DNA of 64,000 nt, taken from the NCBI RefSeq assembly GCF_004217315.1, contig NZ_SGWR01000002.1, positions 240,414 to 304,413 of the forward strand, read 5' to 3'. Source of the DNA: Corticibacter populi (GTDB lineage Bacteria > Pseudomonadota > Gammaproteobacteria > Burkholderiales > Burkholderiaceae_C). The notes beneath the pieces were generated by a model. It did no database searches. It worked only from the letters and a program-made list of their open reading frames with translations, and had not been told where the DNA came from. Every line of letters starts with the position of its first letter. Positions within the stretch are counted from its first letter, which is position 1. The translations under genes and the position numbers were made by a program. This document shows positions 45,743 to 55,621 of the stretch, one piece after another.

Positions 45743-46444
45743 TCACACGCCATACTGCTGACGGTAAGCCTGCACCCTGTCACGGTACTGCGCCAGATGG
45801 CCCGAATCCGCATCATGCTCGAGCACGCCCAGGATGTCGGCCAGCGTTGCGACCTTGCAGACCTGCAGGCCAAGCGCATTCTGCACATATTGCACCGCGC
45901 TGTGGGGTACATCCCGGCCATTTTCGGTGGCTTTCTCCTGCCGGTCGAGCGCGATGGCCAGCGCATACGGCGTGGCACCGGCGGCGCTGATGATGGCGAT
46001 CGACTCTCGCACCGCGGTGCCGGCGGAAATCACGTCATCGATGATGAGCACGCGCCCTTCGAGCGGCGCGCCCACCAGCGTGCCGCCCTCGCCATGGTCC
46101 TTGGCTTCCTTGCGGTTGTAGGCAAACGGCACGTTGCGGCCCAGACGCGCGAGCTCCATGGAAACGGCCGCGGCCAGCACGATGCCCTTGTAGGCCGGGC
46201 CGAAGACCATATCGAACTGGATGCCGCTGGCGACAATGGCGTTTGCATAGAATTGCGCCAGTTGCAGCAGCTTGTGGCCATCGTTGAACAGCCCGGCATT
46301 GAAGAAATAGGGGCTCTGGCGGCCGGCCTTGGTGGTGAAGTCCCCAAAGCGCAACACGCCGCTGTCGATCGCAAACCGCACGAACGCCTGCGCAGGACTG
46401 ATCGCCAGCATCCGGTTCGGTTCGTGCGTATGGCTGTCACTCAT
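45743..46444 (-). CDS. pyrE: orotate phosphoribosyltransferase
   Basis: A 233-residue enzyme converting orotate and PRPP to OMP in pyrimidine synthesis. The PRPP-binding motif is VLIIDDVISAGTAVRES; GRQSPYFFNAGLFNDG is the N-terminal OPRTase block and YNRKEAKDHGEGG the catalytic-loop Lys region. The start at 46444 gives the normal length with a short polar N-terminus. It is divergent from xth, with only 14 bases between the two starts, so their promoters must overlap the coding ends. Confidence 0.96.
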   Translation of the reverse strand: MSDSHTHEPNRMLAISPAQAFVRFAIDSGVLRFGDFTTKAGRQSPYFFNAGLFNDGHKLLQLAQFYANAIVASGIQFDMVFGPAYKGIVLAAAVSMELARLGRNVPFAYNRKEAKDHGEGGTLVGAPLEGRVLIIDDVISAGTAVRESIAIISAAGATPYALAIALDRQEKATENGRDVPHSAVQYVQNALGLQVCKVATLADILGVLEHDADSGHLAQYRDRVQAYRQQYGV

Positions 46445-46458
46445 CGTTTTCTCATCCC

Positions 46459-47280
46459 ATGCAAAAAGCACTGTTTCATCTCACCAGCCTCAATCTCAAC
46501 GGCATCCGCTCGGCCATCAACAAGGGTCTGGAGGGCTGGCTCGAAGAGGCCAGGCCCGATTGTATGTGCGTCCAGGAAGTCAAGGCCCAACAGGCCGACA
46601 TCGACAAGGCCGGGCTCGGCGAGCTCGCCGGCATGCAGGGCCACTTCCAGCTCGCGCAGAAGAAGGGTTACTCGGGTGTGGGCATCTACACGCGCCACAC
46701 CCCCAGCGAGGTGATCCTCGGCTGGGACCGCAGCGAGTTCGATTCCGAGGGCCGCTACATCGAGCTGCGCTTTGACACACCGGCGCGCAAGCTCTCGATC
46801 ATCAGCGCCTACTTTCCCAGCGGCTCCTCGGGCGAGGAGCGCCAGCTCGCCAAGTACCGCTTCCTCGACGGCTTCTTCCCGTGGCTGCATGCGCTGCAGC
46901 AGGAGCGCGACTTCATCCTCTGCGGCGACATCAACATCGCCCACCAGCAGATCGACCTGAAGAACTGGCGCAGCAACCAGAAGAACAGCGGCTTCCTGCC
47001 CGAAGAGCGTGCCTGGATGACGCGCCTGCTCTCCGACCAGGACAATGGCCGCACACCGCTGGTGGATGTCTACCGCCTGCTGCAGCCCGAGACGACCGAC
47101 GCCTGCTACACCTGGTGGAGCAACCGCGGCCAGGCCTATGCGAAGAACGTCGGCTGGCGGCTGGATTATCATCTGGCCACGCCCGCGCTGGCAGCGCTGG
47201 CGCGCACCGAACACATCTACAAGGCACAGAAGTTCTCCGACCACGCCCCACTGACCGTTGGCTACGACTTTTCCCTGTGA
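46459..47280 (+). CDS. xth: Exodeoxyribonuclease III
   Basis: A 273-residue ExoIII/AP endonuclease for base-excision repair. LTSLNLNGIRSAINKGL gives the Asn metal ligand, CVQEVKA the Glu, CGDINIAHQQIDLKNW the catalytic Asp/Asn, and FSDHAPLTV the His. The motif set and length are standard for the XthA family. It is divergent from pyrE. Confidence 0.95.
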   Translation: MQKALFHLTSLNLNGIRSAINKGLEGWLEEARPDCMCVQEVKAQQADIDKAGLGELAGMQGHFQLAQKKGYSGVGIYTRHTPSEVILGWDRSEFDSEGRYIELRFDTPARKLSIISAYFPSGSSGEERQLAKYRFLDGFFPWLHALQQERDFILCGDINIAHQQIDLKNWRSNQKNSGFLPEERAWMTRLLSDQDNGRTPLVDVYRLLQPETTDACYTWWSNRGQAYAKNVGWRLDYHLATPALAALARTEHIYKAQKFSDHAPLTVGYDFSL

Positions 47281-47358
47281 TGCGGCCCTGCCGCCAGCCA
47301 CGAGGGTGGGCCGGCCATCATCCGGATCCAACCAGGCACCGCCGCCTTCCTCACCAAC

Positions 47359-48423
47359 ATGTCCTTCAGTGAACGTCCGTTGCATGACCATCCCAGCCAG
47401 CCATCGCGGCGGCGCCTGCTGCAGACCGGTGCCTGCCTTCCGCTGGCGCTGAGCCTGGCCGGCTGCGCCACCTCCACCACCATGATGTCCAGCCCTCCGC
47501 CGCTCTCCATTGCCGACCATCCCATGCACCCGACCCGGCTGCCACTCTCGGGCTGGCTGGACTGGGAAGACCCGCGCTCGGGCCACATCTGGCGCGTCTG
47601 GCTGCAAATGCCCGAGGCCCCGCCGCCGCCCGAGGGCTATCCGGCGCTGGTGGTGCTCGACGGCAACGCCATCTTCCCGCTGGCCGCGCAGTGGGCGCGC
47701 CTGCAGCAAACCCGGCCCGCCTATGTGCGCGGCGAACCCTGCGTCATCATCGGCATCGGCCACCCGGGCGACGCACTGTTCGATCCGGTCGCGCGACGGC
47801 GCGACTACACGCCACCAGCGCCCGGTGTCGAGCCGCCCGAAGGGGGCTCCGACGTGCTCCTGGACTTTCTGCAGCAGGTGCTGCTGGCCGACTGGGTGCA
47901 GCGCATCCCGCTCAACCCGCGGCGGCTCGGGCTCTACGGCCACTCCCTCAGCGGCCTGCTGGTGCTGCACACGCTGTTCACCCGCCCGGAGCTGTTCACG
48001 GACTACTACGCGGCCAGCCCGTCGATCTGGTGGCAGGACGCCTACCTGCTGCAGGAGCAGGCGTATTTCACGGCACATTACGCCACCCGCTATGCTGCGG
48101 CAGCACCGGCCGACGCGGGCGGCCGCGCCAACGTATTCCTGTATGCCGGCTCGCTCGAGGAGCCCAGCGGCGAAGCCCGTCCGGCCAACGCACCGCCCAC
48201 CGGCCAGCGCCACACGGTGCGCCTGCAGATCACCCGTGCCCGCGAGATGGCCGCCGAACTGCAGGCGCTGCAATGGCCGGCGCTGCAAGCGCAGTTCCAC
48301 CTGTGGCCGGATCTGACCCACGGCGACACCATGATGCCCTCGCTGATGCAGGCGGTGGGCAATATGAGCATGCCCAAGGCCTGGAAAGACGCCGACTACG
48401 GCCTGCGCCAGCCGGGCCAGTAG
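47359..48423 (+). CDS. Esterase D-type alpha/beta-hydrolase lipoprotein
   Basis: A 354-residue secreted hydrolase. The N-terminus has a twin-arginine-like SRRRLLQTGACLPLALSLAGC with a lipobox Cys at about 35. The alpha/beta-hydrolase core shows GYPALVVLDGNAIFPLAA and the nucleophile elbow GHSLSG (Ser near 196), and DLTHGDTMMPSL supplies the probable His. The layout is that of the esterase D/siderophore-esterase group (IroE/BesA-like). No siderophore gene is near, so the substrate is open. Confidence 0.82.
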   Translation: MSFSERPLHDHPSQPSRRRLLQTGACLPLALSLAGCATSTTMMSSPPPLSIADHPMHPTRLPLSGWLDWEDPRSGHIWRVWLQMPEAPPPPEGYPALVVLDGNAIFPLAAQWARLQQTRPAYVRGEPCVIIGIGHPGDALFDPVARRRDYTPPAPGVEPPEGGSDVLLDFLQQVLLADWVQRIPLNPRRLGLYGHSLSGLLVLHTLFTRPELFTDYYAASPSIWWQDAYLLQEQAYFTAHYATRYAAAAPADAGGRANVFLYAGSLEEPSGEARPANAPPTGQRHTVRLQITRAREMAAELQALQWPALQAQFHLWPDLTHGDTMMPSLMQAVGNMSMPKAWKDADYGLRQPGQ

Positions 48424-48470
48424 CCGCCCGCCAGAATCGCACGACCGCACAACCGGACACCCGACCGCCC

Positions 48471-49109
48471 ATGCTGCAATACCTCACCGTCCCTGTCACC
48501 GCCTTTCAGCAGAACTGCTCCCTGGTCTGGGACGATGCCACCGGGCAGGCCACCATCATCGACCCCGGCGGGGACCTGCCGCACCTGCTTGCGCAAGTCG
48601 AACGGCTGGGCCTGAAGCTCGAACAGATCTGGCTGACCCACGCCCACATCGACCATGCCGGTGGCGCCGGCGAACTGGCTGGACAGCTCGGCCTGCCCAT
48701 CATCGGGCCGCACCGCGAGGACCAGTTCCTCATCGACACCCTGCCTGAGCAGGGCGCGGCCTACGGCTTTCCACCGGCGTTGCGTTTTACACCCACGCGC
48801 TGGCTCGAGGAGGGCGACACGGTGCAGATTGGCGGCGAGACGCTCCATGTGCGCCACACCCCCGGGCACACGCCGGGACACGTGATCTTCCACGCCCCGC
48901 GGCGGCAGCTGGCCTTCGTCGGCGACGTGCTGTTTGCCGGCAGCATCGGCCGCACCGACTTCCCGCGCGGCGACCACCAGCAGCTCATCGAGAGCATCGT
49001 CACGAAACTCTGGCCGCTGGGCGATGCGACCCGCTTCGTGCCCGGCCATGGCCCCGAGAGCAGCTTTGCACGCGAACGTGCCGGCAATCCGTTCGTCGGC
49101 GGGACCTGA
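48471..49109 (+). CDS. MBL-fold hydrolase (GloB/YcbL-like)
   Basis: A 212-residue metallo-beta-lactamase-fold protein. The metal motif THAHIDHAGG provides His57, His59, Asp61 and His62; HTPGHTPGH, FVGDVLFAGSIGRTDF and VPGHGPESS supply the remaining ligands. The match is to small glyoxalase II-like enzymes such as YcbL, acting on thioesters. The start at 48471 is the ATG in MLQYLTVPVTAFQQNC, a typical family opening. Confidence 0.9.
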   Translation: MLQYLTVPVTAFQQNCSLVWDDATGQATIIDPGGDLPHLLAQVERLGLKLEQIWLTHAHIDHAGGAGELAGQLGLPIIGPHREDQFLIDTLPEQGAAYGFPPALRFTPTRWLEEGDTVQIGGETLHVRHTPGHTPGHVIFHAPRRQLAFVGDVLFAGSIGRTDFPRGDHQQLIESIVTKLWPLGDATRFVPGHGPESSFARERAGNPFVGGT

Positions 49110-49117
49110 TCGCTGCC

Positions 49118-50548
49118 ATGGCCTCGACGCCACCGGCTGACGCAGTTACCACAGCCACCGCACCCTCCCCGCCTGCCGCGCCGCGGCGGCCCGGCCTGTG
49201 GACGGCGCTGCGCGTCTATCTGGAGCCCGCCAGCCTGCGCATGCTGCTGCTGGGCTTCTCGGCCGGCCTGCCACTGCTGCTGGTGGTGGGCACCCTGAGC
49301 TTTCGCCTGCGCGAAGCCGGCATCGAGCGCAGCACCATTGGTTTTCTGTCTTGGGTGGCGCTGGCCTACGGCTTCAAATGGGCCTGGGCACCGCTGGTCG
49401 ACCATTTGCGCATTCCGTGGTTGACGGCACGGCTGGGACGCCGCCGCAGCTGGCTGCTGGCCGCGCAACTGGCCATCATGGCGGGCCTGGTCGGCATGGC
49501 GCTGAGCGATCCGCGCCAACAGCTCTCTGCCCTTGCGGGCTTCGCGGTGCTGGCCGCGTTCGGCTCGGCCACGCAGGACATTGCGCTGGATGCCTACCGC
49601 ATCGAGTCGGCCAACACCACGCGGCAGGCGGCGCTGGCGGCCATGTACCAGGCCGGCTACCGGCTGGCCATGATCTGGGCCGGCGCCGGAGCGCTGTGGC
49701 TGGCCGCGCGCGGCGAGCTTGCCGGCGTGACCGGCTACCAGCAGGCCGCCTGGGCGTTTGCCTATCTGGTCATGGCCGCCTCGATGCTGCTGGGCATGCT
49801 GACCGTCCTGCTCTCGCCCGAGCCGGCACGCCCTTATGCGCCACCGCTGCATTCGGCCGAGGAGTGGCTGCGCGAGGCCGTGATCGCACCCTTCGCCGAT
49901 TTCCTGCATCGCTACCGCCATCAGGCCCTGCTGATCCTGGGGCTGATTGCGCTCTACCGCATCAGCGACATCGTCATGGGCGTAATGGCCAACAGCTTCT
50001 ACGTGGACATGGGCTACACCAAGGACCAGATTGCGTTGGTCACCAAGGTCTATGGCCTGATCATGACGCTGCTGGGCGCCTTCGTCGGCGGCTGGATCGC
50101 CATGCGCATCGGCGTGCTGCGGGTACTGATGCTCGGCGCGGTACTGTCCGCCTGCACCAACCTGCTGTTCGCCTGGCTGTCCACCTTCGGGCCGGAACTG
50201 GCCTGTTCGCGGGCACTGGCAAGTTTCTGGCCATGGCTGGCCACGCTGGGCGGCAACTTCCTGGGCCTGGTGCTGGTGATCTCGGCCGACAACCTGGCCG
50301 GCGGGCTCGCCTCGGCGGCCTTCATCGCCTACCTCTCGAGCCTGGCCAACGTGCGGTATTCCGCCACGCAGTACGCCTTGTTCAGCTCCATCATGATGCT
50401 GCTGCCCAAATGGCTGGGCGGCTTCTCCGGCGTGGCGGTGGACCAGATCGGCTACACGGCGTTCTTCATCGGCACGGCCTGCATCGGCCTGCCGGTGCTG
50501 CTGCTGATCTCGCTGGTGGCCCGCCACGCACCGCCCCGACAGCCATGA
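49118..50548 (+). CDS. ampG: AmpG-like muropeptide MFS permease
   Basis: A 476-residue membrane protein with 12 or more helices. GFSAGLPLLLVVGTLSFRLREAGI, then GFLSWVALAYGFKWAWAPLVDH and FGSATQDIALDAYRIE, are AmpG-family hallmarks. AmpG imports GlcNAc-anhydroMurNAc peptides for recycling, which would complement the lytic transglycosylase elsewhere in the window. It starts nine bases after the MBL gene. Confidence 0.9.
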   Translation: MASTPPADAVTTATAPSPPAAPRRPGLWTALRVYLEPASLRMLLLGFSAGLPLLLVVGTLSFRLREAGIERSTIGFLSWVALAYGFKWAWAPLVDHLRIPWLTARLGRRRSWLLAAQLAIMAGLVGMALSDPRQQLSALAGFAVLAAFGSATQDIALDAYRIESANTTRQAALAAMYQAGYRLAMIWAGAGALWLAARGELAGVTGYQQAAWAFAYLVMAASMLLGMLTVLLSPEPARPYAPPLHSAEEWLREAVIAPFADFLHRYRHQALLILGLIALYRISDIVMGVMANSFYVDMGYTKDQIALVTKVYGLIMTLLGAFVGGWIAMRIGVLRVLMLGAVLSACTNLLFAWLSTFGPELACSRALASFWPWLATLGGNFLGLVLVISADNLAGGLASAAFIAYLSSLANVRYSATQYALFSSIMMLLPKWLGGFSGVAVDQIGYTAFFIGTACIGLPVLLLISLVARHAPPRQP

Positions 50549-50689
50549 CCGCCCCTCCATCCAGGCCATGGCTTTACGCCGGGTTTACATGCAGGCAAAC
50601 TCCACGAGACCGGCGCCCCGCAAGCTTGTGTGCTTGAGGCCCCGTCCGGCCGGTTCACCTCCACTTCTTCCGTTCATACCGCATTGCAC

Positions 50690-51409
50690 ATGAGCACACC
50701 CATTCTGATGATCGAGGACGATGAGCGCCTGGCCAGCATGGTCTCGGAATACCTGGCGCAGTCGGGTTTTTCCGTCTCCCACCATGCCGATGGGCACAGT
50801 GGCCTGGCCGCGCTCGAGCAGGCCGGCAGCCAGCTGCCCGAGCTGGTGATTCTGGACCTGATGCTGCCCGACATCGACGGCCTCGATGTGTGCCGCCAGA
50901 TCCGCACCCTGCCGACCGCGGCCAAGCACCTGCCGATCCTGATGCTGACGGCCAAGGGCGACCCGATGGATCGCGTCATCGGCCTGGAGCTGGGCGCCGA
51001 CGACTATCTGCCCAAGCCTTTCGAGCCGCGCGAGCTGCTGGCGCGCATCCGCGCCATCCTGCGCCGCCGCCACAGCCATTCCGAGGCCAACCCGCCGGAG
51101 GACGTGCTGCGCTTCGGCTCACTGGAGATCGACCGCAATGCGCGCACCGTCACCGTGAACGACAAGCCGGCCGATCTCACCTCCTACCAGTTCGACCTGC
51201 TCGTCGCGCTGGCCGAGCGCGCCGGCCGCGTGCTCACGCGCGACCAGATCATGGAGGCGGTCCGCGGGCGCGAGCTCGAAGCCTTCGATCGCTCGATCGA
51301 CGTGCACATGGGGCGTATCCGCGCTGCCATCGAGACCGACATCAAGAATCCGCGGCGCATCCTCACCGTGCGCGGTGTCGGCTACGTCTTCGCCAGGCAG
51401 CAGGACTGA
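50690..51409 (+). CDS. OmpR-family response regulator
   Basis: A 239-residue regulator. The receiver domain has ILMIEDDERL, the phospho-acceptor Asp56 (LVILDLMLP), and GADDYLPKPF. The winged-helix domain (about 135-235) has LTSYQFDLLVALAERAGRVLTRDQI and RSIDVHMGRIRAAIE. It belongs to the OmpR/RstA type. The cognate kinase follows 78 bases downstream. The signal is unknown. Confidence 0.94.
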   Translation: MSTPILMIEDDERLASMVSEYLAQSGFSVSHHADGHSGLAALEQAGSQLPELVILDLMLPDIDGLDVCRQIRTLPTAAKHLPILMLTAKGDPMDRVIGLELGADDYLPKPFEPRELLARIRAILRRRHSHSEANPPEDVLRFGSLEIDRNARTVTVNDKPADLTSYQFDLLVALAERAGRVLTRDQIMEAVRGRELEAFDRSIDVHMGRIRAAIETDIKNPRRILTVRGVGYVFARQQD

Positions 51410-51487
51410 ACCGGGCCGGCCCCGTGCCACACCTCGCACCATGCCATCCACGCCAAGCCCCAGCCAGCAGATACCGCGACCCGACAC

Positions 51488-52720
51488 ATGGCCCTGAAGA
51501 ACAACCCCTTCTCGCAGCGCATGTACCTGCGCATCTGGCTCGCCGTGGTGGGCTGCGTGGCGCTGCTGATGATGGCCATGGGCTGGGCCTGGAAGGTGGC
51601 CGAGGAGCGCAATGTCCAGACCCAGGTGGAGGAGCCGCGCGCCATCACCATCTACCGCAGCGACGGCAGCGAGCCGCCGCGCCAGGCGCTGGCGATGCGC
51701 CACCATTCCAGGCAGCCCGGCTTCGCGCTGGCACTGACGCTCGACGACGGCACCGACTACGTGCTGCAGTTCGATCCCCGGCATGACCGCCCCCCCCCGA
51801 AGCCGCGCGACGATGGGGCCTTCTGGATGCGGCCGCCTTTTGGCTTTCTCTGGCTGCTGGGGCTGGTGGGCCTGTCGGTCATCATTGGTGTCTTCCCGAT
51901 CATCCGCCACCTGATGAAGCGGCTCGAGACCCTGCGGCTGGGCGTGCAGCGTTTTGGCGAAGGCGACCTCTCGGTGCGCATCCCCGACAACGGCCACGAC
52001 GAAGTGGCCGAGCTGGCCATGCAGTTCAATGCCGCCGCCGCCCGCATCGAGACCCTGGTGCGCTCGCACAAGACCTTGCTGGCCAACGCCTCTCATGAAC
52101 TGCGCTCGCCACTGGCACGCATCCGCATGGGCCTCGAACTGGCTGGCAATGTCCCCCCCTCGCCGGCCACGCGCCGCGAGATCCAGCGCAACATCGCCGA
52201 ACTGGACCAGCTCATCGATGAAATCCTGCTTTCGAGCCGCCTGGACCTGGCCGAAGACACGGCACTGCGGCTCGAGCCGGTGGACCTCATCGGCCTGAGC
52301 GCCGAGGAGGCCGCCCGCGTCGGCGCCGAACTGGAAGTCGAGCAGCCCGACGACCCGGCCCATCCGCTGACCATGGAACTGCAGGGGGAAGCCAAGCTGC
52401 TGCGCCGTGCCATCCGCAACCTGCTGGAGAACGCCCGGCGCTACAGCGACGGCCCCATCGAACTGTGGCTGCGCCAGGCGCCTGGCAGCATCGAAATCCG
52501 CGTCGGCGACCGCGGCCCCGGCGTCGCCCCTGAACTGCGCACGCGCATCTTCGAGCCCTTCTTCCGCGTCCCCGGTGCCAGCGAGCGCTCCGGCGGCGTC
52601 GGGCTGGGGCTGGCCCTGGTCAAGACCATCGCCGAACGTCATGGCGGCAGCGTGCACTGCGAAGCCCGGCCGGGCGGAGGGTCGGTGTTCGTGCTTCGCC
52701 TGCCGGTCCGCATGGCCTGA
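51488..52720 (+). CDS. Sensor histidine kinase
   Basis: A 410-residue membrane kinase. Helix 1 is at 15-33, a short periplasmic sensor at about 35-115 (with a Pro-rich RPPPKPRDDG end), helix 2 at 119-138, HAMP to about 195, the H-box with His203 (ASHELRSPLARIRMGLE), and the ATPase domain with NLLENARRY, VGDRGPGVAPELRTRIFEPFFR and GGVGLGLALVKTI. It pairs with the regulator upstream. The small sensor domain has no recognisable ligand motif. Confidence 0.94.
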   Translation: MALKNNPFSQRMYLRIWLAVVGCVALLMMAMGWAWKVAEERNVQTQVEEPRAITIYRSDGSEPPRQALAMRHHSRQPGFALALTLDDGTDYVLQFDPRHDRPPPKPRDDGAFWMRPPFGFLWLLGLVGLSVIIGVFPIIRHLMKRLETLRLGVQRFGEGDLSVRIPDNGHDEVAELAMQFNAAAARIETLVRSHKTLLANASHELRSPLARIRMGLELAGNVPPSPATRREIQRNIAELDQLIDEILLSSRLDLAEDTALRLEPVDLIGLSAEEAARVGAELEVEQPDDPAHPLTMELQGEAKLLRRAIRNLLENARRYSDGPIELWLRQAPGSIEIRVGDRGPGVAPELRTRIFEPFFRVPGASERSGGVGLGLALVKTIAERHGGSVHCEARPGGGSVFVLRLPVRMA

Positions 52721-52949
52721 AGCCGCACAGAGGAAGCAGTCGACGGTACGCAAAGCCGAGCGCCGAAGTGGGGCAAATGGGGATCTGGGGGCGCCCTCTT
52801 CTTCAACAGGTAGCGGAAAAATGCTGCCGTTCTTTCGTTTGCACCAAGCATCTGGCTTCGAATCGGCGAAGCATGGCTACAGGCCGAAGCATTGGAATCT
52901 CGGCCCATCGCCGATAATGGGACAAATCCAATCACACTGAACCAAGAAG

Positions 52950-54038
52950 ATGATCCTTGTCACCGGAGGCGCCGGCTTCATCGGCTCCAATTTCGTCCTC
53001 GACTGGCTGGCCCAGCATGACGAGTCCATCGTCAACCTCGACAAGCTGACCTACGCAGGCAATCTGGAGAACCTGCGCTCGCTCGAAGGCGAGGCCCGCC
53101 ACATCTTCGTGCACGGCGACATCGGCGACAGCACCCTGGTCTCCCGCCTGCTGGCCGAACACCAACCGCGCGCCGTGCTCAACTTCGCTGCGGAAAGCCA
53201 TGTCGACCGCTCCATCCTCGGCCCCGGTGCCTTCATCGAGACCAATGTGGTCGGCACCCTCAACCTGCTGGAAGCCGTGCGTGCCCACTGGAGCGCGCTG
53301 CCCGCGGATGGGCAGGCCGCCTTCCGCTTCCTGCACGTATCCACCGACGAGGTCTACGGCACGCTCGGCCCCGGCGATCCGGCCTTTGCCGAGACCCACC
53401 GCTACGAGCCCAACAGCCCCTACTCGGCCAGCAAGGCCGCCAGCGACCATCTGGTGCGCGCCTGGCACCACACCTACGGCCTGCCGGTACTCACCACGAA
53501 TTGCTCCAACAACTACGGGCCCTTCCACTTCCCCGAGAAGCTCATCCCGCTGATCATCGTCAACGCGCTGGCCGGCCAGCCGCTGCCGGTCTATGGCGAC
53601 GGCCAGCAGATCCGTGACTGGCTCTACGTCAAGGACCACTGCAGCGCCATCCGCCGCGTGCTCGAAGCCGGCACCGTGGGGGACACCTACAACGTCGGTG
53701 GCTGGAACGAGAAAGCCAACATTGACATCGTCCGGGGCGTGTGCGCGCTGCTCGACGAACTGCGCCCGCGCGCCGACGGCAAGCCATACGCGGCACAGAT
53801 CACCTTCGTCAAGGACCGCCCCGGCCACGACCGGCGCTACGCCATCGACGCGCGCAAACTGGAGAAGGAACTCGGCTGGAAGCCCGCCGAAACCTTCGAG
53901 ACCGGCATCCGCAAGACCGTCGAGTGGTACCTGACCAATCCGGAGTGGGTCGAGCACGTGCAAAGCGGCGCCTACCGCGAATGGCTGGGCCAGCAATATG
54001 GCCATCGGCAAGCCCAGAAAGAGAGCACCAAGGCATGA
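52950..54038 (+). CDS. rmlB: dTDP-glucose 4,6-dehydratase
   Basis: A 362-residue extended-SDR enzyme of dTDP-sugar synthesis. [17 protein letters not shown] binds [16 protein letters not shown] has the Thr and Asp-Glu pair of the active site, and [20 protein letters not shown] has the Tyr/Lys. It is the first gene of rmlB-rmlA-rmlC and overlaps rmlA by four bases. The 229 bases upstream hold no gene. Confidence 0.96.
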   Translation: MILVTGGAGFIGSNFVLDWLAQHDESIVNLDKLTYAGNLENLRSLEGEARHIFVHGDIGDSTLVSRLLAEHQPRAVLNFAAESHVDRSILGPGAFIETNVVGTLNLLEAVRAHWSALPADGQAAFRFLHVSTDEVYGTLGPGDPAFAETHRYEPNSPYSASKAASDHLVRAWHHTYGLPVLTTNCSNNYGPFHFPEKLIPLIIVNALAGQPLPVYGDGQQIRDWLYVKDHCSAIRRVLEAGTVGDTYNVGGWNEKANIDIVRGVCALLDELRPRADGKPYAAQITFVKDRPGHDRRYAIDARKLEKELGWKPAETFETGIRKTVEWYLTNPEWVEHVQSGAYREWLGQQYGHRQAQKESTKA

Positions 54039-54931
54039 CCCAACGCAAAGGCATCATCCTCGCCGGCGGCTCCGGCACCCGCCTGCACCCGGCCACGCTG
54101 GCCATCAGCAAGCAATTGCTGCCGGTCTACGACAAGCCGATGATCTACTACCCACTCTCGACGCTGCTGCTGGCGGGCATTCGCGACATCCTCATCATCA
54201 GCACGCCACAGGACACCCCGCGCTTCGAGCAACTACTGGGCGACGGCAGCCAGTGGGGCATCCAACTGCAGTATGCCGTGCAGCCCAGTCCGGACGGGCT
54301 GGCGCAGGCCTTCATCATCGGCAAGGACTTCGTCGGCAACGATCCGGTCGCGCTGGTGCTGGGCGACAACATCTTCTACGGCCACAACATCCAGCAACTG
54401 CTGGCCGCGGCCGACCGCCAGAGCGAGGGGGCCACCGTCTTCGCCTACCACGTCAACGACCCGGAACGCTATGGCGTGGTGGCGTTCGACGCGCAGGGCA
54501 AGGCGGACAGCATCGAGGAAAAACCCACGAACCCCAAAAGCAACTATGCGGTCACCGGCCTGTACTTCTACGACAACGATGTCGTACGCATAGCCAAGGG
54601 CGTCACGCCGAGTGCGCGCGGAGAACTGGAGATCACCGCCGTCAACCAGGCCTACCTGGAAGCGGGCAAGCTCAACGTGCAGATCATGAAGCGCGGCTAT
54701 GCCTGGCTGGATACCGGCACGCATGACAGTCTGCTCGAAGCCGGCCAGTTCATCGCCACGCTGGAGCAGCGCCAGGGCCTGAAGATCGCCTGTGTGGAGG
54801 AGATTGCCTGGCGCAGCGGCTTCATCGACGATGCACAGCTTGCGCGGCTGGCACAACCGCTGCTCAAGAACGGCTATGGCCGGTATCTGCGCCGGCTGCT
54901 CGACGACCGTGACCGATATACGGGCCTCTGA
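54035..54931 (+). CDS. rmlA: glucose-1-phosphate thymidylyltransferase
   Basis: A 298-residue nucleotidyltransferase. [19 protein letters not shown] is the dTTP-binding loop, [18 protein letters not shown] follows, and the end [21 protein letters not shown] matches the RmlA C-terminus. It makes dTDP-glucose, the RmlB substrate. The ATG overlaps the rmlB stop (ATGA). Confidence 0.96.
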   Translation: MTQRKGIILAGGSGTRLHPATLAISKQLLPVYDKPMIYYPLSTLLLAGIRDILIISTPQDTPRFEQLLGDGSQWGIQLQYAVQPSPDGLAQAFIIGKDFVGNDPVALVLGDNIFYGHNIQQLLAAADRQSEGATVFAYHVNDPERYGVVAFDAQGKADSIEEKPTNPKSNYAVTGLYFYDNDVVRIAKGVTPSARGELEITAVNQAYLEAGKLNVQIMKRGYAWLDTGTHDSLLEAGQFIATLEQRQGLKIACVEEIAWRSGFIDDAQLARLAQPLLKNGYGRYLRRLLDDRDRYTGL

Positions 54932-55016
54932 GCATCCCGCAGGTCATGGCCCCCCGCGCATCCCTGCCACCATTCATCCCCAGCTCCATGCCAAGGGAAC
55001 CTGCTCCCTGCCAGAC

Positions 55017-55565
55017 ATGCAAATCATCCAGACCGCCATCCCCGATGTCCTCATCCTCGAACCCAAGGTATTCGGCGATGCCAGAGGCTTCTTCTTCGAG
55101 AGCTTCAACCAGAAGCTGTTTGACGCAGCCGTCGGCCGCCATGTGGACTTCGTGCAGGACAACCATTCACGTTCGCGCAGAGGCGTGCTGCGCGGGCTGC
55201 ACTACCAGATCCGGCAACCGCAGGGCAAACTGGTGCGCGTGGCCCGCGGCAGCGTCTTCGACGTAGCGGTGGATCTGCGCCGCGCATCGCCGACATTCGG
55301 CCAATGGGTCGGTGTCGAGCTGAGCGAAGACAACCAGCGCCAGCTGTGGCTGCCCGAAGGCTTCGCGCATGGATTTCTGGTGACCAGCGACAGTGCGGAC
55401 TTTCTCTACAAGACCACCGACTACTACACCCCCGAACATGAGCGCTGCATCCGGTGGGACGATCCGGCACTCGGCATTCAGTGGCCCGCACTGGAGGCTG
55501 ACCCGCTGGTTTCCGCCAAGGATGCGCTTGGCGTCGCACTGGCCGAAGCAGACGTGTACACCTGA
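55017..55565 (+). CDS. rmlC: dTDP-4-dehydrorhamnose 3,5-epimerase
   Basis: A 182-residue cupin epimerase. FGDARGFFFESFNQKLFD opens it; VQDNHSRSRRGVLRGLHYQ contains the catalytic His, and LPEGFAHGFLVTSDSADFLYKTTDYY the second active-site part. An rmlD reductase is not found in the window, so either it is elsewhere or the product is another dTDP-hexose. A long hairpin with 8-bp base (CCTGATGC at 55561, GCATCAGG at 55598) follows the stop. Confidence 0.95.
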   Translation: MQIIQTAIPDVLILEPKVFGDARGFFFESFNQKLFDAAVGRHVDFVQDNHSRSRRGVLRGLHYQIRQPQGKLVRVARGSVFDVAVDLRRASPTFGQWVGVELSEDNQRQLWLPEGFAHGFLVTSDSADFLYKTTDYYTPEHERCIRWDDPALGIQWPALEADPLVSAKDALGVALAEADVYT

Positions 55566-55605
55566 TGCGGGGGGAACGGCCCGCCCGCCATCGAGCGGCA
55601 TCAGG
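55561..55605. terminator. Hairpin at the convergent rmlC/gmhB ends
   Basis: CCTGATGC (55561-55568) and GCATCAGG (55598-55605) form a perfect 8-bp stem with a GC-rich 29-base interior that can pair further. The stem starts within the rmlC stop region; gmhB ends at 55622. It probably terminates both transcripts. Confidence 0.45.
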
Positions 55606-55621
55606 CCGACCGCGCACCAGC

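Noticed and set aside
52820-52850. GGTAGCG reminiscent of an ops/JUMPStart element upstream of rmlB
   Set aside because: Only seven bases fit and the rest of the JUMPStart consensus is missing.
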